A stretch of DNA of 64,000 bases from Pseudaeromonas sharmana. Its GTDB lineage: Bacteria > Pseudomonadota > Gammaproteobacteria > Enterobacterales > Aeromonadaceae. Every line of letters starts with the position of its first letter. Position 1 is the stretch's first letter. The position numbers and the translations under genes were made by a program. Shown here piece after piece: positions 16,825-25,532 of this stretch. The notes below the pieces were generated by a model, which was not told the DNA's origin, searched no databases, and worked only from the letters and a program-made list of their open reading frames with translations. The stretch is from assembly GCF_042649925.1 (NCBI RefSeq), contig NZ_JBHSAF010000001.1, positions 1-64,000 of the forward strand, written 5' to 3'.

Positions 16825-17310
16825 ATGAAGGTCATCGAAGGAAACATCGCCGCTCCCGAGGCGCGTATCGCAATCGTGGTCTCCCGTTTCAACAGCTTCA
16901 TCAACGAACGCCTGATCGACGGGGCTCTGGATGTGATCAAGCGCCAGGGATTGGTACCGGATGAGCAGATCACCCTGGTGCGTGTGCCAGGTGCGGTGGA
17001 AATCCCGCTGGCAGTGAAGAAGCTGGCCAAGAGCGGCAAGGTTGATGCGATTGTTGCGCTCGGTTGTGTCATCCGTGGTGATACCTACCACTTTGAACTG
17101 GTGGCCAACGAAAACAGCAAGGGCATGGCGCAGGTGATGCTCGAGCATGAGATCCCGGTCGCATTTGGCGTCCTGACCACTGATAATGTTGAACAAGCAA
17201 TCCAGCGCGCGGGTACCAAGGCGGGTAACAAGGGTGCAGAGGCAGCACTGAGTGCGCTGGAAATGATTAACGTCCTGAAGAATCTGGACGTCGAAGGAGT
17301 CTCAGAGTGA
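16825..17310 (+). CDS. ribH: 6,7-dimethyl-8-ribityllumazine synthase
   Basis: This 161-residue penultimate riboflavin enzyme forms icosahedral or smaller oligomers. Signature segments are IAIVVSRFNSFI, VRVPGAVEIPLA, GCVIRGDTYHFE and FGVLTTDNVEQA. Start ATG 16825 has AGGA upstream. Its stop overlaps the nusB start by four bases (GTGA), indicating translational coupling. Confidence 0.97.
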   Translation: MKVIEGNIAAPEARIAIVVSRFNSFINERLIDGALDVIKRQGLVPDEQITLVRVPGAVEIPLAVKKLAKSGKVDAIVALGCVIRGDTYHFELVANENSKGMAQVMLEHEIPVAFGVLTTDNVEQAIQRAGTKAGNKGAEAALSALEMINVLKNLDVEGVSE

Positions 17311-17717
17311 AACCATCCGAACGCCGCAAGGCTCGTCATTTTGCCGTCCAGGCCATTTATCAATGGCAAATGACACAGGACAACGTGGCGGATATCGAAG
17401 AGCAGTTCAAGCTGGAACAGCCGATGAAAGGTGTTGACATTGGTTACTTCGGTGAGTTGTTGCTAGGTGTTGCCACTAATGCCAACAAGCTGGATACCAC
17501 CTTTTCGCCATTCCTCTCGCGCAAGCTTGAAGATCTGGATATGGTCGACAAAGCGATTCTGCGCCTGTCGACTTTCGAACTGCTGTATCGCAAGGATGTA
17601 CCGTATCGCGTCGTCATCAATGAAGCGATCGAGCTGGCGAAGGCCTTTGCCGCCGAAGACAGCCATAAGTTCGTCAATGGTGTTCTCGACAAGGTCGTGA
17701 AGTCATTGGAAAACTAA
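17307..17717 (+). CDS. nusB: Transcription antitermination factor NusB
   Basis: This 136-residue all-helical protein binds rRNA boxA with NusE and prevents premature termination in rRNA operons. The RRKARHFAVQAIYQWQ opening and the VPYRVVINEAIELAK / KFVNGVLDKV blocks are conserved. It starts with GTG overlapping the ribH stop. A terminator follows before thiL. Confidence 0.96.
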   Translation: MKPSERRKARHFAVQAIYQWQMTQDNVADIEEQFKLEQPMKGVDIGYFGELLLGVATNANKLDTTFSPFLSRKLEDLDMVDKAILRLSTFELLYRKDVPYRVVINEAIELAKAFAAEDSHKFVNGVLDKVVKSLEN

Positions 17718-17743
17718 GCGTGCTCGTCTTCAGGAACATCATT

Positions 17744-17767
17744 AAGCCAGCACATGCTGGCTTTTTG
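17744..17767 (+). terminator. Terminator between nusB and thiL
   Basis: An AAGCCAGCA / TGCTGGCTT stem runs into TTTTTG, 26 bases after nusB. The thiL Shine-Dalgarno lies 18 bases further on, so thiL and pgpA depend on readthrough or a promoter I cannot identify. Confidence 0.85.
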
Positions 17768-17798
17768 TTTTATCAACGCCAAATCAGGAGAATCAGAC

Positions 17799-18764
17799 GT
17801 GGGTGAATTTGACGTAATCCGTCACTTTTTTCAGCGCCCTCCACGGCGTAAGGATGTCGTGACCGGCTCGGGTGACGATTGCGCCTTGCTGCGCGTACCC
17901 GCTGATGCGTTGCTAGCCATCAGCACTGATACGCTCGTGTCCGGAGTGCATTTCTTTGCCGACGCCGATCCGCTACGCCTGGGTCACAAGGCCTTGGCTG
18001 TGAACCTGTCCGATCTGGCAGCGATGGGCGCCGAGCCGCGTTGGGTCTCGCTGGCGCTCACGTTGCCTGAGATCGACGAGGCCTGGCTCGGTCGCTTCGC
18101 GCAGGGGTTTCTCGAGCTGGCGGATTTTTTCAATGTCGATCTGATCGGTGGTGACATGACGCGAGGCCCCTTGTCGATCACTGTTTCGATTCAGGGGGTT
18201 GTTCCAGAACAGGGCGCGCTGCACAGAAATGGCGCAAGCCCGGGTGATGCCATCTGGGTGACAGGTGAACTGGGTGCAGCAGCGCTGGCACTACAACATC
18301 AGTTGGGACAGGTTGCGTTGTCAAATGAGCAGTGGCTGCCGCTTCGGGAACGGCTCGAGAAACCAGCACCTCGCATCCTGGCGGGTATGGCATTGCGTGG
18401 TTTGGCCAGCAGCGCGCTGGATATCTCCGATGGGCTGGCGTCCGATTTGGGACATATTCTGGCCGCATCCGGTGTCGGCGCGCAGGTGGAGCTGGAACGG
18501 CTACCCTTACCACCCGCCCTGCTGGCGCAACCTGATGCGTTACGCTGGCAATTGGCCTTGGCCGGGGGAGATGATTATGAACTCTGCTTTACAGTGCCGG
18601 AGGTACAACGAGGGGCGCTGGCGACAGCCTTAGCCGGGGCAGGGGTCAAGTTTACCGAAATCGGTCGCATTGTGGCCGGTGAACCGCAGATAGAATGGTT
18701 GTATCACTCCACGCCGATGACGTTGACGTTACGGGGCTGGGATCATTTCAAGGAGTCGACATGA
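17799..18764 (+). CDS. thiL: Thiamine-monophosphate kinase
   Basis: This 321-residue AIR-synthase-fold enzyme phosphorylates thiamine phosphate to thiamine diphosphate. GSGDDCALLRV, STDTLVSGVHF, NLSDLAAMGAEPRW and GGDMTRGPLSI carry the metal and nucleotide ligands, and ALDISDGLASDLGHI is in the C-terminal half. The start is GTG 17799 with AGGAG 8 bases upstream. Its stop overlaps pgpA (ATGA). Confidence 0.95.
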   Translation: MGEFDVIRHFFQRPPRRKDVVTGSGDDCALLRVPADALLAISTDTLVSGVHFFADADPLRLGHKALAVNLSDLAAMGAEPRWVSLALTLPEIDEAWLGRFAQGFLELADFFNVDLIGGDMTRGPLSITVSIQGVVPEQGALHRNGASPGDAIWVTGELGAAALALQHQLGQVALSNEQWLPLRERLEKPAPRILAGMALRGLASSALDISDGLASDLGHILAASGVGAQVELERLPLPPALLAQPDALRWQLALAGGDDYELCFTVPEVQRGALATALAGAGVKFTEIGRIVAGEPQIEWLYHSTPMTLTLRGWDHFKEST

Positions 18765-19249
18765 TTAAACCAGAACTGCGCCGTCTGTCGTGGCGCAATC
18801 CACTACACTGGCTGGCAACAGGCTTTGGTTCCGGCCTCTCGCCCTGGGCACCGGGGACCATGGGGACCCTGATGGCGATACCGCTCTATCTGCTGTTGCC
18901 CCCCCTGAGCTGGCCATATTATCTACTGCTGCTGTTCGTGGGCGCCGTGGCCGGTATCTGGATCTGCGAGTCGGCGACGCGAGCCATTGGCGTGGAGGAT
19001 CACGGCGGTATTGTTTGGGATGAGATCATCGGCTATGGCATCACCATGCTATTGGCCCCACCGGGGTGGCCATGGTGGGTGATCGGTTTTTTGCTGTTCC
19101 GCCTATTCGACATTGTCAAACCCTGGCCGATTCGCTGGTTTGATCAACATCTGTCTGGTGGCCTGGGCATCATGCTGGATGATGTGGTCGCCGGAATCTT
19201 TGCCTGTCTCTGTCTGCAATTCCTGGCACATTTCGTGCTTTCTCTCTAA
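18761..19249 (+). CDS. pgpA: Phosphatidylglycerophosphatase A
   Basis: This 162-residue inner-membrane enzyme dephosphorylates phosphatidylglycerophosphate. Visible signatures are GFGSGLSPWAPGTMGTL, VWDEIIGYGITM, FRLFDIVKPWPI and GLGIMLDDVVAG, with the four hydrophobic segments of the family. It starts with ATG 18761 overlapping the thiL stop, the usual thiL-pgpA pair. Confidence 0.95.
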   Translation: MIKPELRRLSWRNPLHWLATGFGSGLSPWAPGTMGTLMAIPLYLLLPPLSWPYYLLLLFVGAVAGIWICESATRAIGVEDHGGIVWDEIIGYGITMLLAPPGWPWWVIGFLLFRLFDIVKPWPIRWFDQHLSGGLGIMLDDVVAGIFACLCLQFLAHFVLSL

Positions 19250-19258
19250 TGCTGGCGC

Positions 19259-19292
19259 GCTTGCTGACCGGATAATCTTCCGGTCAGCAAGC
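19259..19292 (+). terminator. Perfect 14-bp stem-loop after pgpA
   Basis: GCTTGCTGACCGGA and TCCGGTCAGCAAGC pair perfectly around a 6-base loop, 9 bases after the pgpA stop. No T tract follows, so it may protect the mRNA end or act with Rho rather than as a classic terminator. Confidence 0.55.
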
Positions 19293-19597
19293 GACAGTCT
19301 CGAGCAAAATATCATCAATATTCATTTTTGTCGCATAAGGTGCGAATTGTGTCCGCCTGAGTCTTTTTGATAAAACAGAAAGAAACACTGGCTGTCACAC
19401 ACATCTTGGTAGATGACTCGATAACTGGACAAACCTTTCGACGATGATACTGGTGTTGGTCAGGATGCTGGCATATTACACTGCAATATTGGTTGATTAT
19501 AGTGAATTAGTGCATATCTATCTGTAAAGATGCGATTTACACAGCATAATAAACGAAGTAATTTAAACCAGTTTGTCATCAAAATGCAGAATAAACT

Positions 19598-19627
19598 GCC
19601 TCTGACCCCCAGTGTTCGGAGGCTTTT
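19598..19627 (+). promoter_or_regulatory. Terminator-like hairpin in the transporter leader
   Basis: GCCTCTGA pairs with TCGGAGGC (one G-U pair) and is followed directly by TTTT. It lies about 45 bases before the ATPase start, so it could attenuate the operon if transcription starts upstream. Confidence 0.4.
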
Positions 19628-19672
19628 CCAGGAAGAAATACGCGGGGGCGTCGCCCCTGCCGAGGTTGTGTC

Positions 19673-21394
19673 ATGTCCTTGCTTGAAGTCAGGAACCTGC
19701 GGATTGAATATCCGTCCCGTCGCGGCGTGATGGCGGCGGTCAAGGATCTCTCGTTTACCATTGAAAAAGGGGAGATCCTCGGTGTCGTCGGTGAATCCGG
19801 AGCCGGTAAATCGACGATCGGGAATGCGATCATTGATCTGCTCAGTCCTCCGGGCCGGATTGCCCGTGGCGATGTGTTCCTCAATGGTCAGCAGATTTCC
19901 GGTCTGAGTCCCCAAGAGATGCGCAAGGTGCGTGGCGCCCATATCGGTTTTATCTTCCAGGACCCGATGACCTCATTGAACCCGTTGTTTACGGTTGAGC
20001 GTCAATTGGTCGAAACCATTGAGGCCAATACCGAACTGCGTGGTGATGCCGCCGTGGTTCGCGCCATCGAGCTGATGGCTGCCGTAGGGATCCCGCAGCC
20101 GGAGATCCGCATCAAGCAGTACCCCCATCAATTTTCGGGCGGCATGCGGCAGCGTGTCGTGATCGCGATTGCGCTTTCCGGTGATCCGGAATTCCTGATC
20201 GCCGATGAGCCGACAACCGCACTCGATGTGTCGATTCAGGACCAGATCCTTGAACTTATCAAGACGCTGTGCAAAGAGCGCCAGGTTGGCTGCATGCTGG
20301 TGACACATGACATGGGGGTCGTGTCCAACGTGACGGATCGTGTTGCGGTCATGTACCGCGGTGATCTGATGGAGATTGGACCCACGGCCGACGTGTTGGG
20401 CAATCCACAGCACCCCTATACCAAGAGTCTGATTGCCGCGGTACCGCGGTCAGATGTCAAACTGGTCCGCTTCCCGCTGGTCAGCTATATCGAAGAGGCG
20501 GGAGAGAGCTCGACACTGGATCTTAAGCATCACTGGTTAGGACAGGCCCAGGATCAGCGCAGTTACGACGGTGCTTTGTTGCGAGTCGAAAACGTCAGCC
20601 TGCGTTTTGTGACCAAAGATTCCTTGTTTGAGTCACGCCGTCAGTATGTTCAGGCTAACAATGACGTCAGTTTCGAGATTCACGAAGGTGAAACCTTTGG
20701 TCTGGTTGGTGAATCCGGTTCCGGCAAGTCGACGATTGCCCGCGTGATTGCCGGTCTGTACCCACCCAACGAAGGTAAAATTGTTTTCGAAGGGATCGAT
20801 CTGACGGCGCTAAAAGGTGAGTCAGAACGTCGTCCCCTGCGTCGTCAGATGCAGATGGTATTCCAGAATCCCTATTCTTCAATGAACCCGCGCATGAAGG
20901 TGGCTGACATCATTGCCGAGCCGATACGTTTCCACAAGTTGGCCGAAAATGAGCGCCAAATTGAGCAGATCGTTGCCGATCTGCTGGACCACGTCGGGCT
21001 GGGGCGGATGGCTGGCTTCAAGTACCCGCATGAGTTTTCTGGTGGGCAGCGTCAGCGCATCTCCATTGCGCGCGCCTTGGCGACGCGTCCTCGCTTGTTG
21101 ATCTGTGATGAGCCGACATCTGCGCTGGATGTCTCGGTACAGGCACAGATCCTGAATCTGCTCAAAGACCTGCAGGATGAACTAAAGCTGACCATGCTCT
21201 TTATCAGCCACGATCTGCCGGTGATTCGTCAAATGTGTGATCGGATTGGGGTCATGCAGAAGGGAGCCCTGCTGGAAGTGGCTCCGACCGAACAACTGTT
21301 TACGGCCCCCTCTCATGAGTACAGCCGTAAATTGATTTCCCTGATGCCGGAGTTCAAGGGGATGAGTCGTGACGGACTGCAGATTGCAGGCTGA
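19673..21394 (+). CDS. Peptide ABC transporter ATP-binding protein, two fused ATPase domains (DppD-DppF type)
   Basis: The protein has 573 residues with two nucleotide-binding domains. The first (about 1-265) has Walker A GESGAGKST and signature FSGGMRQRV; the second (about 300-565) has GESGSGKST and FSGGQRQRIS. Each carries the long C-terminal extension of the Opp/Dpp family. It powers the importer encoded by the next three genes. Fusions of this kind are known (GsiA-like). GAGG lies 8 bases before ATG 19673. Having the ATPase first in the operon is less common than last. Confidence 0.92.
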   Translation: MSLLEVRNLRIEYPSRRGVMAAVKDLSFTIEKGEILGVVGESGAGKSTIGNAIIDLLSPPGRIARGDVFLNGQQISGLSPQEMRKVRGAHIGFIFQDPMTSLNPLFTVERQLVETIEANTELRGDAAVVRAIELMAAVGIPQPEIRIKQYPHQFSGGMRQRVVIAIALSGDPEFLIADEPTTALDVSIQDQILELIKTLCKERQVGCMLVTHDMGVVSNVTDRVAVMYRGDLMEIGPTADVLGNPQHPYTKSLIAAVPRSDVKLVRFPLVSYIEEAGESSTLDLKHHWLGQAQDQRSYDGALLRVENVSLRFVTKDSLFESRRQYVQANNDVSFEIHEGETFGLVGESGSGKSTIARVIAGLYPPNEGKIVFEGIDLTALKGESERRPLRRQMQMVFQNPYSSMNPRMKVADIIAEPIRFHKLAENERQIEQIVADLLDHVGLGRMAGFKYPHEFSGGQRQRISIARALATRPRLLICDEPTSALDVSVQAQILNLLKDLQDELKLTMLFISHDLPVIRQMCDRIGVMQKGALLEVAPTEQLFTAPSHEYSRKLISLMPEFKGMSRDGLQIAG

Positions 21395-21441
21395 GCACGT
21401 AACCGGTGCCAACTAACAACAACAGCAACACGGAGTAAGCA

Positions 21442-22998
21442 ATGAAGAAAGGATTTACCAAGATCGCAGCCGCGCTGTTTGCTGCCGGCATGAGCTTCAA
21501 TCTGTATGCAGCCAATGTCACAGTGGCACTGGACGCAGATCCGGAATCTCTGGACGTCTACGAGCAACTGTCTGGTGGTATCCTGCAGTTCGCTCACATG
21601 TCCTACGATCCGCTGGTGCGTCTGACCAAGGATATGAAGTTCGAAGGCCGCCTGGCCGAGAGCTGGGAACAGCTGGATCCCAAAACGGTGCGATTCCATC
21701 TGCGCAAGGGCGTCAAGTTCCACTCCGGCAACCCCTTTACCGCCGATGATGTCATCTGGACTTACAACCGCATTCTGAAGTCCGAAGACTATAAGGGCCT
21801 GTTCGAGGTCTATGAAGGCATGAAGAAGGTCGATGACTTTACTGTTGATCTGGTGGCCAAGGTTCCGTATCCGCTGGTGTTGCAGAACGCGACCTACATC
21901 TTCCCGATGGACTCCAAGTTCTATACCGGCACGACTGAAGATGGCAAGGACAAGGCTGAAATCGTCAAGGCCGCGGGTACCTATGCTGCGACCCACGTCT
22001 CCGGTACTGGCCCATACAAGGTGGTGACCCGTGAGCAAGGCGTCAAGCTGGAGCTCGAACGCAATGCGGACTACTGGGACAAGGCTTCCGGCAGCAATGT
22101 CGACAAGCTGAAGATCGTCCCGATCAAGGAAGATGCGACTCGCGTAGCGGCGCTGCTGTCCGGTGACGTCGACATGATTGCTCCGGTGGCACCGAACGAC
22201 CAGGATCGCATCAAGAAGGCGGCGAACGTCAAGTTCGTGACCGAGTCCAGTGACCGTATCGTCATGTTCGAGTTGAACCAGAAGACCCAGCCGGCCTTTG
22301 CTGACAAGCGCGTGCGCCAAGCGGTCAATCTGGCCGTCAACCAGAACGGTATCGTTGATAAGATCATGAAGGGCTTCGCCACCCCGGCCGGTCAATTGAG
22401 CCCGGCAGGCTACCTCGGGCACGTGGAAGATCTGAAGCCGGGCTACGATCTGACCAAGGCCAAGGCGCTGATGAAGGAGGCCGGCTTCGAGAAGGGCTTC
22501 AAGGTGACCATGATCTCCACCAACAACCGTTACATCAACGATGCCAAGATCGCGCAGGCCGTTGCAGCCATGCTGTCCAAGATCAACATCAAGGTTGAGC
22601 TGAAGACGATGCCGAAGGCGCAGTACTGGCCGGAATTTGACAAGTGCGCCAGCGACATGCAAATCATCGGTTGGCAGTCTGACACCGTCGACTCAGGTAA
22701 CTACTTCGAGTACCTGGTTCAGACCCGTGACGATAAGACCGGTAAGGGTCAGTACAACTGCGGTGGTTACTCCAACGCCGAAGTGGACAAGCTGATTGCC
22801 GACTCTAACGCCGAAGTGGATGTGGCCAAGCGTTCCGAGATGCTGAAGAAGATCGAGAAGATCCTGGCTGACGATGCAGCTGTACTGCCTATCCAGTGGC
22901 AGAACCTGGCCTGGGCCGGCAAGAGCAAGCTGAACGTTGAAGAAGTCGTCAATGGCCGTGATTTGCCGGTATATGGCAATCTGAAGGTCAGCGAGTAA
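21442..22998 (+). CDS. Periplasmic peptide-binding protein, family 5 (DppA/OppA type)
   Basis: This 518-residue solute-binding protein has a Sec signal peptide cleaved after NLYA. Family 5 features include LDADPESLDVYEQLSGG, RLAESWEQLDPKTVRFHLRKGVKFHSG, FTADDV, VSGTGPYKV and DKRVRQAVNLAVN. It probably delivers di- or oligopeptides to the permeases downstream. A strong hairpin follows it, as expected when the binding protein is made in excess over the membrane parts. Confidence 0.92.
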   Translation: MKKGFTKIAAALFAAGMSFNLYAANVTVALDADPESLDVYEQLSGGILQFAHMSYDPLVRLTKDMKFEGRLAESWEQLDPKTVRFHLRKGVKFHSGNPFTADDVIWTYNRILKSEDYKGLFEVYEGMKKVDDFTVDLVAKVPYPLVLQNATYIFPMDSKFYTGTTEDGKDKAEIVKAAGTYAATHVSGTGPYKVVTREQGVKLELERNADYWDKASGSNVDKLKIVPIKEDATRVAALLSGDVDMIAPVAPNDQDRIKKAANVKFVTESSDRIVMFELNQKTQPAFADKRVRQAVNLAVNQNGIVDKIMKGFATPAGQLSPAGYLGHVEDLKPGYDLTKAKALMKEAGFEKGFKVTMISTNNRYINDAKIAQAVAAMLSKINIKVELKTMPKAQYWPEFDKCASDMQIIGWQSDTVDSGNYFEYLVQTRDDKTGKGQYNCGGYSNAEVDKLIADSNAEVDVAKRSEMLKKIEKILADDAAVLPIQWQNLAWAGKSKLNVEEVVNGRDLPVYGNLKVSE

Positions 22999-23039
22999 GT
23001 AAACTGTGCCGGCATGTCGCCGGCCAGTGTGATTCGACA

Positions 23040-23070
23040 GGCGTCCTGCCCTCCATGGGGGCAGGACGCC
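23040..23070 (+). terminator. Intercistronic stem-loop between binding protein and permease
   Basis: GGCGTCCTGCC and GGCAGGACGCC pair perfectly; the stem can be extended by GACAG/CTGTC with a bulge. There is no T run, which suggests an mRNA 3' stabiliser or partial terminator that lowers permease expression. Confidence 0.65.
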
Positions 23071-23135
23071 CTGTCATGTGAGTAGCAAGAAAAACACCCT
23101 GGCCTCAGGTTCGGGTGTGGCAAGGACACTCCTGC

Positions 23136-24113
23136 ATGTTTACGTTTCTGATAAAGCGGCTGATTCAGGCCGTGGTTGTGATGTTTGTCATCAGCCTGGT
23201 GGCGTTTGCCATTCAGGATAATCTGGGGGATCCGCTGCGCGAAATGGTCGGGCAGGGGGTATCGGAGGCCCAACGCGAGGCGCTGCGCGACAAGCTTGGA
23301 CTCAATGATCCCTTCATGGTGAAGTACAGCCGTTTCCTGGCTGGTGTGGTGCATGGTGACTGGGGAACGTCCTTTATCTTCAAGAAACCCGCTTTGCAGG
23401 TGATCCTCGCCAAGTTACCGGCAACCCTGGAACTGGTGCTGGGGGCGACACTGATCATCGTGGTGCTGTCTATTCCGCTCGGGGTTTATTCGGCCATTCA
23501 TCCACGGAGCTGGCTCACCAAAGTCATCATGGGGGCGAGCATCATCGGGATTTCGGTCCCCGTATTCCTGACGGCTATTTTGCTGATGTTTGTCTTCTCG
23601 GTGCAGTTGGGCTGGTTGCCTTCGTATGGTCGTGGCGAGACCCTCAATCTGCTGGGCTGGGAGTCCGGTTTCTTCACGCTAGATGGCCTGTTGCATCTGA
23701 TCCTGCCATCCATTGCCCTCTCGTCCATCATGTTGCCGCTGTTTATCCGGCTGGTACGGGCCGAGATGCTGGAGGTTCTCAGTTCCGAGTACGTCAAGTT
23801 TGCCTGGGCCAAGGGGCTCGACAAGAATAAGGTCTGGTACCAGCACGCATTGAAAAACACCATGCTGCCGGTGATTACCGTTGGTGGTGTGCAGGTGGGT
23901 ACCATGGTGGCGTATACCATTCTGACCGAAACCGTGTTCCAGTGGCCGGGTACCGGCTTCCTGTTCCTGGAGGCGATCAACCGTGTCGACACGCCGCTGA
24001 TTACCGCCTACGTGATCTTTGTCGGTCTGATCTTTGTCGTGACCAACACGCTGGTTGATTTGCTGTATGGCGTCATCAACCCGACTGTCAATCTGACCGC
24101 CAAGGGAGCCTGA
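23136..24113 (+). CDS. Peptide ABC transporter permease (DppB type)
   Basis: This 325-residue inner-membrane protein has six hydrophobic segments. The opening MFTFLIKRLIQAVVVMFVIS and a DPF block resemble DppB, and the EAA loop reads YVKFAWAKGLDKNKVWYQHAL. ATG 23136 has AAGGA 9 bases upstream; the GTG at 23115 is less likely. It is two bases from the next permease gene. Confidence 0.92.
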   Translation: MFTFLIKRLIQAVVVMFVISLVAFAIQDNLGDPLREMVGQGVSEAQREALRDKLGLNDPFMVKYSRFLAGVVHGDWGTSFIFKKPALQVILAKLPATLELVLGATLIIVVLSIPLGVYSAIHPRSWLTKVIMGASIIGISVPVFLTAILLMFVFSVQLGWLPSYGRGETLNLLGWESGFFTLDGLLHLILPSIALSSIMLPLFIRLVRAEMLEVLSSEYVKFAWAKGLDKNKVWYQHALKNTMLPVITVGGVQVGTMVAYTILTETVFQWPGTGFLFLEAINRVDTPLITAYVIFVGLIFVVTNTLVDLLYGVINPTVNLTAKGA

Positions 24114-24115
24114 TC

Positions 24116-25051
24116 ATGAATCACGTTCAAGTTACCAGTCGCTGGACCCGGATCCGGCAGTCTGACCTGGTCTATTTTTTCCTCAAGGACAAGGTGGCCA
24201 TGTTCAGCATGGCGATCTTTGTACTGTACGTCCTGTTATCGCTATTGGCTCCGGTCATTGCGCCACATGACCCCTATGATGCATCAACCTACGACATCAT
24301 GGATGCCGAATTGCCCCCGGCCTGGCTGGATGGGGGCGACGAGCGCTTCCTGTTGGGGACTGACAACCAGGGGCGCGACATTCTGAGTACCATTCTCTAT
24401 GGTTCACGCGTCTCGTTGTCGATCGGCTTGTTTGCCGTTGGTCTGCAGCTGGTGCTGGGGATCGTCATCGGCTTGCTGGCTGGCTATATTGGTGGCCGAC
24501 TCGATAACCTGCTGATGCGGTTTGCCGATGTGCAGCTGTCGTTTTCGACCATGATGGTGGCCATTATTGTCTCGGCCATTTTTCAGGCCGCGCTGGGCGG
24601 CGAGTTTTACTCTCAATACGCGATTCTGATGCTGGTGGTGATCATCGGTATCTCGGAGTGGCCTCAGTATGCGCGTACGGTACGGGCTTCCGTGCTGGCA
24701 GAAAAGAAAAAAGAGTATGTTGAAGCGGCACGGGTCATGGGGTTCAAGGCGCCGCGCATCATGTTCCGTCATATTCTGCCGAATTGCCTGTCACCGATTC
24801 TGGTTATTTCGACGGTGCAGGTGGCCAATGCCATCATGTCCGAGGCTGCGCTCTCGTTCCTCGGTTTGGGCATGCCAGTTGACAAGCCGTCACTGGGCTC
24901 GCTGATCAGCATCGGCTTTAACTATATTTTCTCGGGTTCCTGGTGGATCACTGCATTCCCGGGTTTTTGCCTGGTGCTGCTGGTACTGGTGATCAATTTG
25001 CTGGGTGATTGGTTGCGGGATGTCTTCAATCCACGCATCTACAAGGGGTGA
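24116..25051 (+). CDS. Peptide ABC transporter permease (DppC type)
   Basis: This 311-residue partner of the preceding permease has an N-terminal OppC-type segment (LKDKVAMFSMAIFVLYVLLS), an FLLGTDNQGRDILSTILYGSR block and the EAA loop YVEAARVMGFKAPRIMFRHIL. It is the last gene of the transporter operon, closed by a strong terminator. Confidence 0.92.
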   Translation: MNHVQVTSRWTRIRQSDLVYFFLKDKVAMFSMAIFVLYVLLSLLAPVIAPHDPYDASTYDIMDAELPPAWLDGGDERFLLGTDNQGRDILSTILYGSRVSLSIGLFAVGLQLVLGIVIGLLAGYIGGRLDNLLMRFADVQLSFSTMMVAIIVSAIFQAALGGEFYSQYAILMLVVIIGISEWPQYARTVRASVLAEKKKEYVEAARVMGFKAPRIMFRHILPNCLSPILVISTVQVANAIMSEAALSFLGLGMPVDKPSLGSLISIGFNYIFSGSWWITAFPGFCLVLLVLVINLLGDWLRDVFNPRIYKG

Positions 25052-25068
25052 GTTTGCGATCTATCAAG

Positions 25069-25100
25069 AACGGCGAAGCGTGGGCTTCGCCGTTTTTTTT
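25069..25100 (+). terminator. Rho-independent terminator of the peptide transporter operon
   Basis: AACGGCGAAGC pairs with GCTTCGCCGTT around GTGG, then eight T residues. Confidence 0.93.
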
Positions 25101-25265
25101 GCCTGATCCGCAAACTGTGCAAATTCGCAGCAATATGCTGCCGTGGTCGAATGGCTTCGACTTGCTGCGGTGTCTTATTTCATTCGAAAGACAGATGACC
25201 GTTTTTTATGCTGCATTGATAGCAAAAGATTCGTAGCAGGTGCTGCTTTAGACGATAAACCTAGA

Positions 25266-25295
25266 TTGTCAGCGCAAGCGTTTGTTTGGCATACT
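25266..25295 (+). promoter_or_regulatory. Candidate sigma-70 promoter for the leader ORF and DUF1127 gene
   Basis: TTGTCA (five of six matches) at 25266-25271 and CATACT (four of six) at 25290-25295 are 18 bases apart. This places a start site near 25302, about 45 bases before the leader ORF. Confidence 0.45.
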
Positions 25296-25347
25296 GCCGG
25301 CGCAGTCAGGATCGACGCGTTTTTTCAACAAGGGAAGGAGGACAACG

Positions 25348-25434
25348 ATGAGCGCTATGCCACTACGACATACTGTCGCGTCCTTTACTACCCCAACTGT
25401 TGATAAAACCGCTACACGTCGGTTCGCTGCCTGA
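25348..25434 (+). CDS. 28-residue leader or small protein
   Basis: ATG 25348 has a near-perfect AAGGAGG 6 bases upstream and opens a 28-codon frame (starts MSAMPLRHTV, ends TRRFAA) rich in Thr, Ala and Arg. It has no signal peptide or membrane segment. The next ribosome-binding site, for a DUF1127 protein, is 90 bases on and is folded into a hairpin. A regulatory leader peptide or an independent small protein are both possible. I do not recognise the sequence. Confidence 0.5.
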   Translation: MSAMPLRHTVASFTTPTVDKTATRRFAA

Positions 25435-25506
25435 TCTCTTTTTTCACAGGCCGCGGCGTAAGCGGACTGTGGATACCCTTCTGACACCCAGTCCCCTTTG
25501 CCCCGG

Positions 25507-25527
25507 CCTCCGAACATCCGTTGGAGG
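25507..25527 (+). promoter_or_regulatory. Hairpin sequestering the Shine-Dalgarno of the DUF1127 gene
   Basis: CCTCC(G)AAC at 25507-25515 pairs with GTTGGAGG at 25520-25527, with one bulged G and an ATCC loop. GGAGG at 25523-25527 is the ribosome-binding site for ATG 25533, so the hairpin would block initiation until it is opened. Confidence 0.5.
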
Positions 25528-25532
25528 ATATT

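Larger units (their letters stand above)
19250..19672 (+). other. Intergenic region upstream of the peptide transporter
   Basis: I see no supported gene. The region is AT-rich in the middle (19300-19600), with a long perfect stem-loop at its start and a terminator-like hairpin at 19598-19627, about 45 bases before the first transporter gene. Confidence 0.55.

Noticed and set aside
21313..22662. A 449-codon frame on the minus strand opposite the peptide-binding protein
   Set aside because: Shadow of the strongly supported family 5 binding protein; no domain or ribosome-binding site.
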